From Sporofaciens musculi (GTDB lineage: Bacteria; Bacillota; Clostridia; Lachnospirales; Lachnospiraceae), in assembly GCF_009830285.1 (NCBI RefSeq), contig NZ_WUQX01000001.1:2604501-2668500 (forward strand): 64,000 bases of DNA, written 5' to 3'. A program made the translations under genes and the position numbers. This document shows, in pieces, positions 17,104 through 26,268 of this stretch. Within the stretch, counting starts at the first letter, position 1, and each line of letters starts with the position of its first letter. The notes under the pieces were generated by a model. It was not told the DNA's origin, searched no databases, and was given only the letters and a program-made list of their open reading frames with translations.

Positions 17104-18642
17104 CTATTTCACAAGCAGACTCTTGCCCGTCATCTCCTTTGGCTGCTCCATACCCATCAGCTCAATCAGCGTCGGCGCAATATCTGCCAGGCATCCGCCC
17201 TCCCGAAGCTTATAAGCCGGCTCGGCATTTACCAGAATAAAAGGCACCGGATTCGTGGTATGAGCTGTAAACGGCTCGCCCGTCTCGTCGTCAATCAATT
17301 GCTCGGCATTTCCATGATCCGCACAGATAAACATCTGTCCGTTTACTTCCTTTATTGCCTCATAAGCCTTTCCCACACACTCATCCACAGCCTCAATGGC
17401 TTTGATTGCCGCAGACTCCACACCGGTATGTCCCACCATATCCGGATTTGCAAAATTAATGATAATCACATCATACTTACCTGACCGGATGGCGCCTGTC
17501 AGCTTATCGCATACCTCATATGCGCTCATCTCCGGCTTTAAATCATAAGTCGCAACCTTAGGAGAATTGACAAGAATCCTGTCCTCCCCTTCGTTTGGTT
17601 CTTCCACACCGCCGTTAAAGAAGAAGGTCACATGAGCATACTTCTCTGTCTCGGCAATACGCGCCTGCTTCTTTCCGTTAGAAGCAAGGAACTGGCCGAA
17701 AGTATTGGTAATCTCCTCCTTTACAAACGCCACCTGCTTATTCTTAATGGTCACGTCATACTCGGTAAAGCATACATAACAGGTCTTAACCCTCTCTCCC
17801 CTGTCAAATCCGGTAAATCCGTCGTCACAGAAGGTTCTGGTAATCTCCCTTGCGCGGTCCGGACGGAAGTTAAAGAAGATAATGGAATCATTGTCCCTGA
17901 TGGTGGCAACCGGCGCGCCATCCTTTGTCACAACCGTGGGAAGCACAAACTCATCTGTGGTATCCTTATCATAAGAAGCCTGAATCCCTTCTGGTCCGCT
18001 TGCCGCCTTCTCGCCTTCCCCATAAACCATAGCGCGGTAAGCCTTCTCCACGCGGTCCCAACGGTTATCGCGGTCCATAGCATAATAACGTCCCATAACA
18101 GTAGCCACTTCGCCTACGCCGATTTCCTCCATCTTGGCAACAAGCTGCTCTACATATTCCTTTCCAGAGGCCGGAGGCGTATCGCGTCCGTCTAAGAAAC
18201 AGTGTACATACACCTTCTCAATTCCCTGACGCTTAGCCAGCTCTAAAAGACCATAAATGTGGGTATTGTGACTGTGTACACCACCGTCGGACACCAGCCC
18301 GTACATATGAAGCGCGCTGTTGTTCTTCTTCACATTCTCACATGCCGCAAGAAGCGCCGGATTCTTAAAGAAATCTCCGTCCTGAATGGCCTTCGTAATC
18401 TTGGTTAAATCCTGATAAACGATACGTCCTGCACCCATGTTCAGATGTCCCACTTCAGAATTTCCCATCTGCCCGTCCGGAAGCCCTACTGCCATGCCGC
18501 TTGCATTTCCTCTGACAAACGGACACTCGGCCATCAGTTTGTCCATCACCGGAGTCTTTCCCTCTAAAACTGCATTCCCTTCTGCCTTCTCATTCAGTCC
18601 ATAACCGTCCAAAATCATCAGCACTGTTGGTTTCTTGTTCAT
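17104..18642 (-). CDS. gpmI: 2,3-bisphosphoglycerate-independent phosphoglycerate mutase
   Basis: A 512-residue Mn-dependent enzyme that interconverts 3- and 2-phosphoglycerate in glycolysis. Clear signatures: MILDGYGLNEK at the N-terminus, GQMGNSEVGHLNMGAGR with the catalytic Ser, HCFLDGRDTPP, and the C-terminal metal site VGHTG and ICADHGNAEQL. Full length. AAGGAGTG precedes the start. It is last in the gap-pgk-tpiA-esterase-gpmI series, all on the same strand. Confidence 0.96.
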   Translation of the reverse strand: MNKKPTVLMILDGYGLNEKAEGNAVLEGKTPVMDKLMAECPFVRGNASGMAVGLPDGQMGNSEVGHLNMGAGRIVYQDLTKITKAIQDGDFFKNPALLAACENVKKNNSALHMYGLVSDGGVHSHNTHIYGLLELAKRQGIEKVYVHCFLDGRDTPPASGKEYVEQLVAKMEEIGVGEVATVMGRYYAMDRDNRWDRVEKAYRAMVYGEGEKAASGPEGIQASYDKDTTDEFVLPTVVTKDGAPVATIRDNDSIIFFNFRPDRAREITRTFCDDGFTGFDRGERVKTCYVCFTEYDVTIKNKQVAFVKEEITNTFGQFLASNGKKQARIAETEKYAHVTFFFNGGVEEPNEGEDRILVNSPKVATYDLKPEMSAYEVCDKLTGAIRSGKYDVIIINFANPDMVGHTGVESAAIKAIEAVDECVGKAYEAIKEVNGQMFICADHGNAEQLIDDETGEPFTAHTTNPVPFILVNAEPAYKLREGGCLADIAPTLIELMGMEQPKEMTGKSLLVK

Positions 18643-18678
18643 AATATATTAACACTCCTTCGCTTAATATGATATTGC

Positions 18679-19503
18679 TTATCTGAATAATCTTCTAAGC
18701 CATGCATCCGCCAGAGCAGCCCACTGGGCGCACTCTGCCTGGACTCCCGCGCCGCTTGCACGTTCTACGATAGGGCTTGCCAGACTCAGGCCATGCTCAC
18801 CCTCTGGAAAAATGTGAAGCTCAGCCGGAACCCTTTCCTTACGAAGCGCCGCTGTCAGCATCAGTGAATTCTCCACAGGCACAGTCTGATCCTCCATGGT
18901 ATGCCACATGAAGCAGGGCGGCATTGCCTCTGTGACCTGCTTCTCAATGGATACCTTCTTGGCCTCTGCCTCATAATTTTCACCCAGAAGCATCTTAAAG
19001 CTTCCCATATGGGCGTATGCCGGATCAGAAGTAATGACAGGATAACTCAGCATGATTCCCTTTGGCCTCATATCCTCTGCTTTCGCCTTAAGGGGGGAGA
19101 GCAGAAAATCCTGATTCCAGAATGTGCCGTAACATGCGGCAAGATGACCTCCCGCTGAAGAACCCTGCACCACGATTCTTTCCATATCCACATTCCATTC
19201 CTCGGCATGCTCACGAAGCACCTGGAATGCCTTCCCCACCTCCAACACCTGCGTCGGAAAATGAATGGGCGCAACCGAATAGCGCAGTACGCACGCATGA
19301 TATCCCTGGCTTAAGAAATGAAGGGCTGTGGGCTCTCCCTCTCGGTAGCTGGTCCGCTCATAGCCGCCTCCGGGACAGATTATAATCAAAGGACGCCTTT
19401 CAATCTTCAAGCTTCCGTCATGGGGCGTATCCTGAATGTAGACCTGAAGCCTGGCGTAATTTGCAGACCCTTCCACCTGTACCGATATTTCTTTGTAAAT
19501 CAT
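18679..19503 (-). CDS. Alpha/beta hydrolase (esterase-like)
   Basis: A 274-residue hydrolase. IICPGGGYERTS is the oxyanion-hole motif of the BD-FAE/acetyl-esterase group, VQGSSAGGHLAACYG carries the nucleophile Ser, EDQTVP the Asp, and EGEHGLSL the His. There is no signal peptide, so it acts in the cytoplasm, perhaps removing acetyl groups from imported sugars. It sits between tpiA and gpmI on the same strand, though a strong terminator-like hairpin separates it from tpiA. Confidence 0.85.
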   Translation of the reverse strand: MIYKEISVQVEGSANYARLQVYIQDTPHDGSLKIERRPLIIICPGGGYERTSYREGEPTALHFLSQGYHACVLRYSVAPIHFPTQVLEVGKAFQVLREHAEEWNVDMERIVVQGSSAGGHLAACYGTFWNQDFLLSPLKAKAEDMRPKGIMLSYPVITSDPAYAHMGSFKMLLGENYEAEAKKVSIEKQVTEAMPPCFMWHTMEDQTVPVENSLMLTAALRKERVPAELHIFPEGEHGLSLASPIVERASGAGVQAECAQWAALADAWLRRLFR

Positions 19504-19521
19504 AGGTTTCCCCCTTCGGTC

Positions 19522-19565
19522 AAAAGACTGTCCGACCGGATACTCCTCTGATCAGACAGTCTTTT
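19522..19565 (-). terminator. Terminator after tpiA
   Basis: AAAAGACTGTC and GACAGTCTTTT are perfect 11-base arms with a 22-base loop. The arms carry their own A/T tracts, so it can act on the tpiA transcript; it lies just before the esterase ribosome site. Confidence 0.6.
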
Positions 19566-19585
19566 TATAAATCTTACTTCGATTC

Positions 19586-20335
19586 TTACTTATAGTTTAC
19601 AATCTTGCCAAAATCAGCCTTCAGAGAAGCGCCGCCTACAAGACCTCCATCAATATCAGCCTGGGCGAACAAATCTGCCGCTGTTGCCGCATTGACAGAA
19701 CCGCCGTACTGGATACGGATTGCTGCTGCTGTAGCGTCATCATATACCTCTGCAATACATGCGCGGATTCCTGCACAAACCTCCTGAGCCTGCTCAGTGG
19801 TAGCCGTCTTGCCTGTTCCAATAGCCCAGATCGGCTCATAAGCGATGACTGCCGTTTTTGCCTGGTCTGCCGTTACATTCTGGAAGCCAACCTTTACCTG
19901 CTGACGGATGAAATCCATGGTCACGCCCTGCTCTCTCTGCTCTAAGCTCTCGCCGCAGCACATGATTGGGGTGATGCCATGCTCAAATGCCTTTAAGACC
20001 TTCTTATTCACATCCTCGTTGGTCTCGCCAAAGTACTCTCTCCTCTCAGAGTGTCCGAGAACCACGTATTTCACGCCTGCATCCACCAACATGTTAGGAG
20101 AAATCTCACCTGTGTAAGCTCCGCTTTCCTCGAAATACATATTCTCTGCCCCAACCTGGATGTTGGTTCCCTTTGCTGCCTCAACAACCGGAACAATGTC
20201 GATTGCAGGTACACAGAATACAACGTCAACCTCGTCGTTAGCTACTAATGGTTTTAATTCTTCAACTAATGCAACCGCCTCGCTGGGAGTCTTGTTCATC
20301 TTCCAGTTGCCTGCAACAATTTTTCTTCTTGCCAT
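19586..20335 (-). CDS. tpiA: Triosephosphate isomerase
   Basis: A 249-residue glycolytic enzyme interconverting dihydroxyacetone phosphate and glyceraldehyde-3-phosphate. Landmarks: AGNWKMNK (catalytic Lys), [14 protein letters not shown] (catalytic His), [17 protein letters not shown] (catalytic Glu and loop 6) and IQYGGSV (phosphate binding). Full length with an AAGGAG site. Between pgk and the esterase. Confidence 0.97.
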   Translation of the reverse strand: MARRKIVAGNWKMNKTPSEAVALVEELKPLVANDEVDVVFCVPAIDIVPVVEAAKGTNIQVGAENMYFEESGAYTGEISPNMLVDAGVKYVVLGHSERREYFGETNEDVNKKVLKAFEHGITPIMCCGESLEQREQGVTMDFIRQQVKVGFQNVTADQAKTAVIAYEPIWAIGTGKTATTEQAQEVCAGIRACIAEVYDDATAAAIRIQYGGSVNAATAADLFAQADIDGGLVGGASLKADFGKIVNYK

Positions 20336-20429
20336 GATATAAAATCTCCTTTAATCAATCATTTATTTAATCGGTATGTTCACCATTCTAGGCTAATACC
20401 TCACCAAGTATTCGAGCATCGCCAAGCTT

Positions 20430-21623
20430 TTACTTATCATTTGCAGCCGCAACGCCTGGTAACTCTTTGCCTTCAAGGAACTCCAGTGACGCTCCGCCGC
20501 CTGTTGAGATGTGGGTCATCTTGTCACCGTATCCCAACTGGTTGACTGCCGCCGCTGAGTCGCCGCCGCCAATAATCGTTGTAGCCTTTGTATCTGCCAA
20601 TGCCTTAGCAACCGCCTCTGTACCATTAGCAAACTTCGGCATCTCGAAGCATCCCATTGGTCCGTTCCATACAACCGTCTTGGCATCCTGGACTGCGTCG
20701 CAGAAAATCTTCACTGTATCCGGTCCAATGTCAAGTCCCTGCCATCCATCCGGAATCTCGCCTGCCTTCACAACCTTGCTGTTTGCGTCATTGGAGAAAT
20801 CATCCGCAATCACCGTGTCCACAGGCAGAAGCAGCTTCACGCCCTTTTCTTCTGCCTTTTTCAGCATATTCAGGGCATAGTCGCAGTAATCAGCTTCAAG
20901 AAGAGAGCCGCCAACGCTTCCGCCCTGTGCCTTTGAGAATGTGTAAGACATTCCGCCGCCGATAATCAAGGTATCTACTTTGTCAAGAAGGTTTTCGATA
21001 ACAGAAATCTTGCTGGATACCTTTGCACCGCCAAGAATGGCAACAAAAGGTCTCTCCGGATTGTTGACTGCATTTCCAAGGAAATCAATCTCTTTTTGCA
21101 TTAAGTATCCTACAACTGCCGTGTCAACAAACTGTGTCACGCCCACATTGGAGCAATGTGCACGGTGAGCAGTTCCAAACGCATCATTTACGAATACATC
21201 ACACAGAGAAGCCAAGTCCTTGCTGAACGCCTCTCCGTTCTTCGTCTCCTCGATTCTGTATCGAGTATTCTCAAGAAGTACTACTTCTCCATCCTGCATC
21301 GCCTCTACCGCAGCCTTTGCATTCTCGCCTACAACCTCTGCATCCGCCGCAAACTTCACATCCTGTCCGAGAAGTTCAGAAAGACGCTTTGCCACTGGTG
21401 CAAGAGATAACTCCGGCTTCGGCTCTCCCTTTGGCTTTCCAAGGTGTGAACACAGAATAATCTTTCCTCCGTCAGCGATCAGCTTCTTGATGGTCGGAAG
21501 CGCAGCCACCAGACGGTTCTCGTCTGTAATCTTACCGTCAATCAACGGTACGTTGAAGTCACATCTTACCAGCACCTTTTTTCCTTTTACATTGATATCA
21601 TCTACTGATTTTTTATTGAGCAT
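20430..21623 (-). CDS. pgk: Phosphoglycerate kinase
   Basis: About 397 residues from the conserved start [20 protein letters not shown]. The family signatures are present: [35 protein letters not shown] and GGGDSAAAV near the end. It makes ATP from 1,3-bisphosphoglycerate. The frame is open upstream and has an ATG at 21644 ([12 protein letters not shown]); neither start has a strong ribosome site, so I follow the family-typical start. An unusually structured leader with two strong hairpins precedes it, and a TATAAT lies at 21672-21677, so pgk may have its own promoter in addition to reading from gap. Confidence 0.95.
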   Translation of the reverse strand: MLNKKSVDDINVKGKKVLVRCDFNVPLIDGKITDENRLVAALPTIKKLIADGGKIILCSHLGKPKGEPKPELSLAPVAKRLSELLGQDVKFAADAEVVGENAKAAVEAMQDGEVVLLENTRYRIEETKNGEAFSKDLASLCDVFVNDAFGTAHRAHCSNVGVTQFVDTAVVGYLMQKEIDFLGNAVNNPERPFVAILGGAKVSSKISVIENLLDKVDTLIIGGGMSYTFSKAQGGSVGGSLLEADYCDYALNMLKKAEEKGVKLLLPVDTVIADDFSNDANSKVVKAGEIPDGWQGLDIGPDTVKIFCDAVQDAKTVVWNGPMGCFEMPKFANGTEAVAKALADTKATTIIGGGDSAAAVNQLGYGDKMTHISTGGGASLEFLEGKELPGVAAANDK

Positions 21624-21703
21624 GTAAAAATGTCTGCCGCCCATATCGCGGGCAGCTTTCCCCTTTCTTTCATTATAAAAATACCCTATACCCATTACAT
21701 AGT

Positions 21704-21780
21704 CGAGTAGGGAAGACTTTCTCCCTACTCGCCGCACGGCTCGTGCGCCGCCTCAGCGGCTTACTTCCTCTGCACGAGCC
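21704..21780 (-). other. Tandem strong hairpins in the gap-pgk intergenic region
   Basis: In the direction of pgk transcription there is first a 9-base-pair stem (GGCTCGTGC with GCACGAGCC, 21738-21746/21772-21780) with a nested GCCGC/GCGGC hairpin in its loop. Then comes a perfect 10-base-pair stem (CGAGTAGGGA with TCCCTACTCG, 21704-21713/21722-21731). Neither is followed by a T tract. They could be an mRNA-stability or regulatory leader, or an intergenic repeat. Confidence 0.55.
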
Positions 21781-21790
21781 TGCGCATATT

Positions 21791-21826
21791 AAAAAAGGAT
21801 CCGGTCCTTAATCAGACCGGACCCTT
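21791..21826 (-). terminator. Terminator after gap
   Basis: The stem core TCCGGTC/GACCGGA is extended by AAGG/CCTT, with an 8-base loop and TTTTTT on the coding strand. It lies 15 bases after the gap stop, so at least part of gap transcription ends here. Confidence 0.75.
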
Positions 21827-21840
21827 TGGGTATTCCAGAA

Positions 21841-22854
21841 TTATGCTAATTCAGAGAAGTATTTGATTGTTCTTACCATCTGGCTTGTGTAAGAATTCTC
21901 ATTGTCATACCATGATACAACCTGAACCTCTGTTGTTCCGTTGTCTAATGGGCAAACCATTGTCTGTGTAGCATCGAACAATGAACCATATCTCATACCA
22001 ACGATATCACTGGATACGATCTCGTCTGTGTTGTATCCAAAGGACTCGTTAGAAGCAGCCTTCATAGCCTCGTTGATCTGGTCAACCGTTACATTGCCCT
22101 CTACAACTGCTGTCAGGATAGTGGTTGAGCCTGTAGGTGTAGGAATTCTCTGTGCAGCGCCGATGAGCTTGCCGTTAAGCTCTGGGATAACAAGGCCGAT
22201 AGCCTTAGCAGCGCCAGTGCTGTTCGGTACGATATTAACCGCTGCTGCACGGGATCTTCTCAAATCACCCTTTCTCTGCGGTCCGTCAAGTGTCATCTGA
22301 TCGCCTGTGTAAGCGTGGATTGTACACATAATACCTGACTTAATGGTTGCAAGGTCATTCAGAGCCTTAGCCATAGGCGCCAGACAGTTTGTTGTACAGG
22401 AAGCTGCAGAAATAACGGTATCCTCTGCTGTCAGCTTGTCATGATTTACATTGTAAACGATAGTAGGAAGATCATTTCCTGCCGGTGCGGAGATAACAAC
22501 TTTTCTTGCACCTGCCTTAACATGTGCGGAAGCTTTCTCTTTAGATGTGTAGAAACCTGTACACTCCAGAACAACGTCTACTTTCAGATCTCCCCATGGA
22601 AGTTCCTCAGCATTAGCCTTTGCATAAATCTTAATCTCTTTGCCGTCAACAATGATAGAATCCTCTGTCGCCTCTACCTTGTCGCATAAAGCGTATCTGC
22701 CCTGTGAAGAGTCATACTTTAACAGGTGTGCAAGCATCTTAGGAGATGTCAGGTCGTTGATTGCTACAACCTCATATCCCTCTGCTCCAAACATCTGTCT
22801 GAATGCAAGACGTCCGATACGTCCGAATCCATTGATCGCTACTTTTACTGCCAT
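21841..22854 (-). CDS. gap: Glyceraldehyde-3-phosphate dehydrogenase, type I
   Basis: A 337-residue NAD-dependent glycolytic enzyme. [15 protein letters not shown] is the Rossmann start, [15 protein letters not shown] carries the catalytic Cys, IHAYTGDQM the catalytic His, and [12 protein letters not shown] the C-terminal signature. AGGAGGAATTAATC precedes the ATG. A good promoter lies about 100 bases upstream and a terminator just after. Confidence 0.97.
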   Translation of the reverse strand: MAVKVAINGFGRIGRLAFRQMFGAEGYEVVAINDLTSPKMLAHLLKYDSSQGRYALCDKVEATEDSIIVDGKEIKIYAKANAEELPWGDLKVDVVLECTGFYTSKEKASAHVKAGARKVVISAPAGNDLPTIVYNVNHDKLTAEDTVISAASCTTNCLAPMAKALNDLATIKSGIMCTIHAYTGDQMTLDGPQRKGDLRRSRAAAVNIVPNSTGAAKAIGLVIPELNGKLIGAAQRIPTPTGSTTILTAVVEGNVTVDQINEAMKAASNESFGYNTDEIVSSDIVGMRYGSLFDATQTMVCPLDNGTTEVQVVSWYDNENSYTSQMVRTIKYFSELA

Positions 22855-22952
22855 GATTAATTCCTCCTAAAGTTTTATTAACTGTTTACGCAGTCCTATT
22901 GGTTGTGAAGCCTTTAACACGTAGATTGTTAAATAATCCTCAACTGGTAATA

Positions 22953-22981
22953 ATTGTACTAAATCTGATACAAAAATTCAA
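22953..22981 (-). promoter_or_regulatory. Probable gap promoter
   Basis: On the minus strand TTGAAT (22976-22981) and TACAAT (22953-22958) are separated by 17 bases, a good SigA-type match. The start site would leave a leader of roughly 90 bases before gap. No clear CggR-type operator was recognised. Confidence 0.55.
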
Positions 22982-23049
22982 GTGCTTTTCCCATTTTTAT
23001 GTAACTTGTCCAAAAAGATGCCTCCTTCCTGTCAAAACTGCATAAATCT

Positions 23050-24744
23050 TTATCTGCTATATATTACCTTACAAGTTTTTTTATAACAGGCAACCCCATA
23101 TTTGTGGATGACCTCAATCCCACTCTTTTTAAGCCCATCTGCATAACCCTTAAGGTTGATCTGCTTCATTGCTCTCGCGCAGGCATCTTCATACTTTCCA
23201 TCCTCGGCATACTTCACCTCGATGACACATCCAATTTTTTCTGATGGAATCTCCAGTCGAATATCTGTATATCCTGTACCAGTCTCCGAATTAGATTTTA
23301 CAATCCAGTTTCCTTCCGCCTGCAAAAGTCCTAACAACATGCCATGGTAAAAATTTTCCTTCATTGTCTTCTGTACAAATGTATCTCGGATACTAATAGA
23401 ATCAGCCATAAATTCATTTAATAATTTCTGTACTTCTCCTGCCTCCCCCATCTTTACAGCCTTACAAAATTCCTGCCATCTTCCTGTATTACTCGTAACT
23501 GTACCCTTATACCATGACCTTATTTTTTTCTCATAGATTCCACGTACCTCTCGGTTCGGTATCACCAGCTTATGGAGGCCCTTTTCCGTTTTTCCCATTT
23601 CTGTCAAATACCCTGTAGAAAACAGAACACTCCACAAATAAGTCTGACGAATATCGACATCTTCATTATCTAAATCTGTATATGTCAGTTCTGGTACTAA
23701 TTCTTTCTCTACACATTCATAGGAAATTAACGCCTCAATCTGATCCTTTGTTGTCGCTGTCGCATTTTCAAGAATATCCTGAACAATACTATTGCTGCTG
23801 CTATTCTCCCAATGAGCTTCCATTGGCGCATCTATTGAATCTCTAAACTTATCGCACTGATTTATTACATCCCATGGACAGTATACTTCAAAGTTTCCAA
23901 AATGATATCCATCGTACCATTCCTTTATTTCATCAAATTTTTCCTCCATTTCATAGTAAGAAAGCAATTCTTTTACCTCATATGTCGTAAATCCAAAGTA
24001 TTCGGCATAACTCACATCTGAAATCGTCCTAACCTTAAAATGGTTAAGTCCTGTGAAAATACTCTCCTTCGCTATCCTTAAACATCCTGTAATAACTGCA
24101 AAATAAAGACTTTTATTGGTTTTCAACGCTTGACTAAACAGTGAACGGATAAGGGCTGCCATTTGTTGGTAATAACCGTTCTGATACGCCTTATCCAACG
24201 GCACATCGTATTCGTCTATCAAAATAATTACACGTCTGTCATAATGTTTATGGAGTAATCGAGTCAGTACCTTTAAGCTGCTATGGAGATCAGCAGCTTT
24301 TTCCAAATTCCCCTCAAGCAGCCGGATCAACTTTGCTTTATCATAGGAAGTAAGTTTTTCACTTTCCAGCAGAAAATCGAACCTCTCCGCCTCATCGCGC
24401 ATCACGATACATAACGAATCATATGCTGTCTGAAAATCTACACCTTCAATATCCTTTAAGCTAACTGAAATAACCGGATATTTCCCCATGTATTCCTCGC
24501 AAAGCTCTGTCTCACCCATGATTTCCAGGCCATCAAATAAGCGAGCAGATGTACCTATCTCAAAAAAAGATTTCAGCATATCCATATTCAGACTCTTACC
24601 AAAACGACGAGGTCTTGTAAAAAGATTCACACTTCCGCAACCATTCAATAACTCTCGAATAAACCCTGTCTTATCCACATAGTAATAGTCTCTGGTTTTG
24701 AAATCACTGAAAAATTCTATACCAACTGGAAGTTTCTTTTTCAT
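23050..24744 (-). CDS. AAA-ATPase-like / PD-(D/E)XK nuclease-fold protein (copy 1)
   Basis: About 564 residues. The N-terminal AAA-ATPase-like domain starts PVGIEFFSDFKTRDYYYVDK with the typical LFTRPRRFGKSLNMDML (Walker A variant) and RVIILIDEYDVPLD (Walker B). The C-terminal PDDEXK_9 domain has GTGYTDIRLEI...CVIEVKY with the Asp and E-x-K catalytic positions. The family is abundant in gut Clostridia and Bacteroidetes; its function is unknown. I chose ATG 24744 since GGAGG lies 8 bases upstream. A second paralog lies 1.5 kb away on the same strand. Confidence 0.85.
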   Translation of the reverse strand: MKKKLPVGIEFFSDFKTRDYYYVDKTGFIRELLNGCGSVNLFTRPRRFGKSLNMDMLKSFFEIGTSARLFDGLEIMGETELCEEYMGKYPVISVSLKDIEGVDFQTAYDSLCIVMRDEAERFDFLLESEKLTSYDKAKLIRLLEGNLEKAADLHSSLKVLTRLLHKHYDRRVIILIDEYDVPLDKAYQNGYYQQMAALIRSLFSQALKTNKSLYFAVITGCLRIAKESIFTGLNHFKVRTISDVSYAEYFGFTTYEVKELLSYYEMEEKFDEIKEWYDGYHFGNFEVYCPWDVINQCDKFRDSIDAPMEAHWENSSSNSIVQDILENATATTKDQIEALISYECVEKELVPELTYTDLDNEDVDIRQTYLWSVLFSTGYLTEMGKTEKGLHKLVIPNREVRGIYEKKIRSWYKGTVTSNTGRWQEFCKAVKMGEAGEVQKLLNEFMADSISIRDTFVQKTMKENFYHGMLLGLLQAEGNWIVKSNSETGTGYTDIRLEIPSEKIGCVIEVKYAEDGKYEDACARAMKQINLKGYADGLKKSGIEVIHKYGVACYKKTCKVIYSR

Positions 24745-24773
24745 TCCCATAACCTCCATATTCTTTTCACATA

Positions 24774-25559
24774 TTAATTATTTTTCTCCGTCAGTTCTCT
24801 TTTATATGCGTCCTTCTTCACAGCCCGCGTCGCAATAAAGCTGGGAATATTATGCTCTTTTAAATTCCCGCACTCATTGGTATCCTCCATGAGATGGGTC
24901 AATATAAATCCAGCCTCCAACTGTCCTCCAATCTGTTCCTCCAGGGTATGGGAAAACTGTACACCGCAGTCCTCATTCTCTAGCTGCCGCATCTGTTCTT
25001 TATTTTTCAGCGGATTAAAGGGCAGCGTATTTTCAAGCGTCTTCTCATCCTCAGAAAAGATAAAATTCATCCCATTATCAAGCCCCGAAAGCAGAAGCCC
25101 TCCGTCCTTCAATATACGATAACATTCTTTGAAAATCGGCTTCACTTCTTCCACATAACAATTAGAAACCGGATGAAAAATAATATCAAAACTTTCGTCC
25201 TCAAAGGGCAGTCCCTTAGTCATATCCGCTCGAATGATTTCAATCTCATACCCTTCTCTTTGGGCAACCATGCGCTCGCTGGCCAACTGCTTCTTGGAAT
25301 AATCCAGCACCGTACACTTAGCGCCTGCCGCAGTAAAAATCGGCATCTGCTGCCCGCCGCCGCTGGCTAACCCTAGTACCTTCTTCCCCTTTAGACTCCC
25401 GAACCATTCTTTTGGAACCGTCTTGTTCGGCGTCAGCAGAACTGACCAGTCTCCCTCTAAGGCGCGCATATACACTTCATGGGAAACGGGGATTCCCCAC
25501 TCCCATCCTTCCTCAATCCATTGGTCAATCGTTGCTGCATTTATCTCCTGATAATCCAT
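24774..25559 (-). CDS. Class I SAM-dependent methyltransferase
   Basis: A 261-residue protein. VLGLASGGGQQMPIFTAAGA is SAM motif I, CTVLDYSKKQL motif II and FDIIFHPVSNCYVEEV the post-motif region. It matches the Methyltransf_11/UbiE-like group; the substrate is not identifiable. It lies between the first AAA-ATPase paralog and an XRE regulator, all on the same strand but with gaps that allow separate promoters. Confidence 0.82.
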   Translation of the reverse strand: MDYQEINAATIDQWIEEGWEWGIPVSHEVYMRALEGDWSVLLTPNKTVPKEWFGSLKGKKVLGLASGGGQQMPIFTAAGAKCTVLDYSKKQLASERMVAQREGYEIEIIRADMTKGLPFEDESFDIIFHPVSNCYVEEVKPIFKECYRILKDGGLLLSGLDNGMNFIFSEDEKTLENTLPFNPLKNKEQMRQLENEDCGVQFSHTLEEQIGGQLEAGFILTHLMEDTNECGNLKEHNIPSFIATRAVKKDAYKRELTEKNN

Positions 25560-25673
25560 GCTTTATCCTCCATCTTATTTAGAACTTATTTAACAAGATT
25601 CTAACTTCTCCTCTATAATACATCTTCACAGAAAATATGCAACAATTTTTATATGCTATTTTTATTAAACGTT

Positions 25674-26114
25674 TCACTCCCCCATCTTCCTATCCACCGC
25701 AAAAATCAACAGCCATATTACCCCCACAATTCCTCCAACCATCAAGGTGCACCAGATCGGAACCTCCGTCTTCATTTGAAATATCATAAACACAAGGAAT
25801 ATTGAGCTAACAACGTCCAGTAATCTATACAGTCCCTTTTTATATTCCTTCAGTTTTCTTTTCTTCTCCCATTCTGGTCCGCGCCAAAAATACATATTTT
25901 CCGGTATATTTTTAACTTCTTCATCAGATATAAGCTCATCCAGAGATATATCCAGCTCCATTGCCAGTTTCTTCGCAGTAATCAAATCCGGACACCTAAC
26001 TCCACTCTCCCATCGGGATACCGTCTGTCGGGATACATATAATCGCTCCGCCAACTGTTGCTGGGTAAGATTCGCCTTTTCTCTTAATTTCCGTATATTC
26101 TCGCCAAGTGCCAT
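25674..26114 (-). CDS. XRE-family regulator with two membrane helices
   Basis: A 146-residue protein with an N-terminal Cro/C1 HTH (LREKANLTQQQLAERLYVSR, QTVSRWESGVRCPD) and two C-terminal hydrophobic segments (VVSSIFLVFMIFQM and IWCTLMVGGIVGVIWLLIF). It belongs to the same HTH-membrane architecture as the protein at 8932-9441. No adjacent partner suggests its signal. Confidence 0.85.
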   Translation of the reverse strand: MALGENIRKLREKANLTQQQLAERLYVSRQTVSRWESGVRCPDLITAKKLAMELDISLDELISDEEVKNIPENMYFWRGPEWEKKRKLKEYKKGLYRLLDVVSSIFLVFMIFQMKTEVPIWCTLMVGGIVGVIWLLIFAVDRKMGE

Positions 26115-26268
26115 ATCCTCGTCCCCTCTCTTTTTCTACTGGCAATTCTCCAAACGCCGCGAAGCACATCCGCTTCTTAACCTGCTTAGAGTATAGCATT
26201 TTCAGAACCATAATAAAAGCACCATACCTGATTCAACGTGTTTCCATTCTGGTAACACAAAGGGCTGC

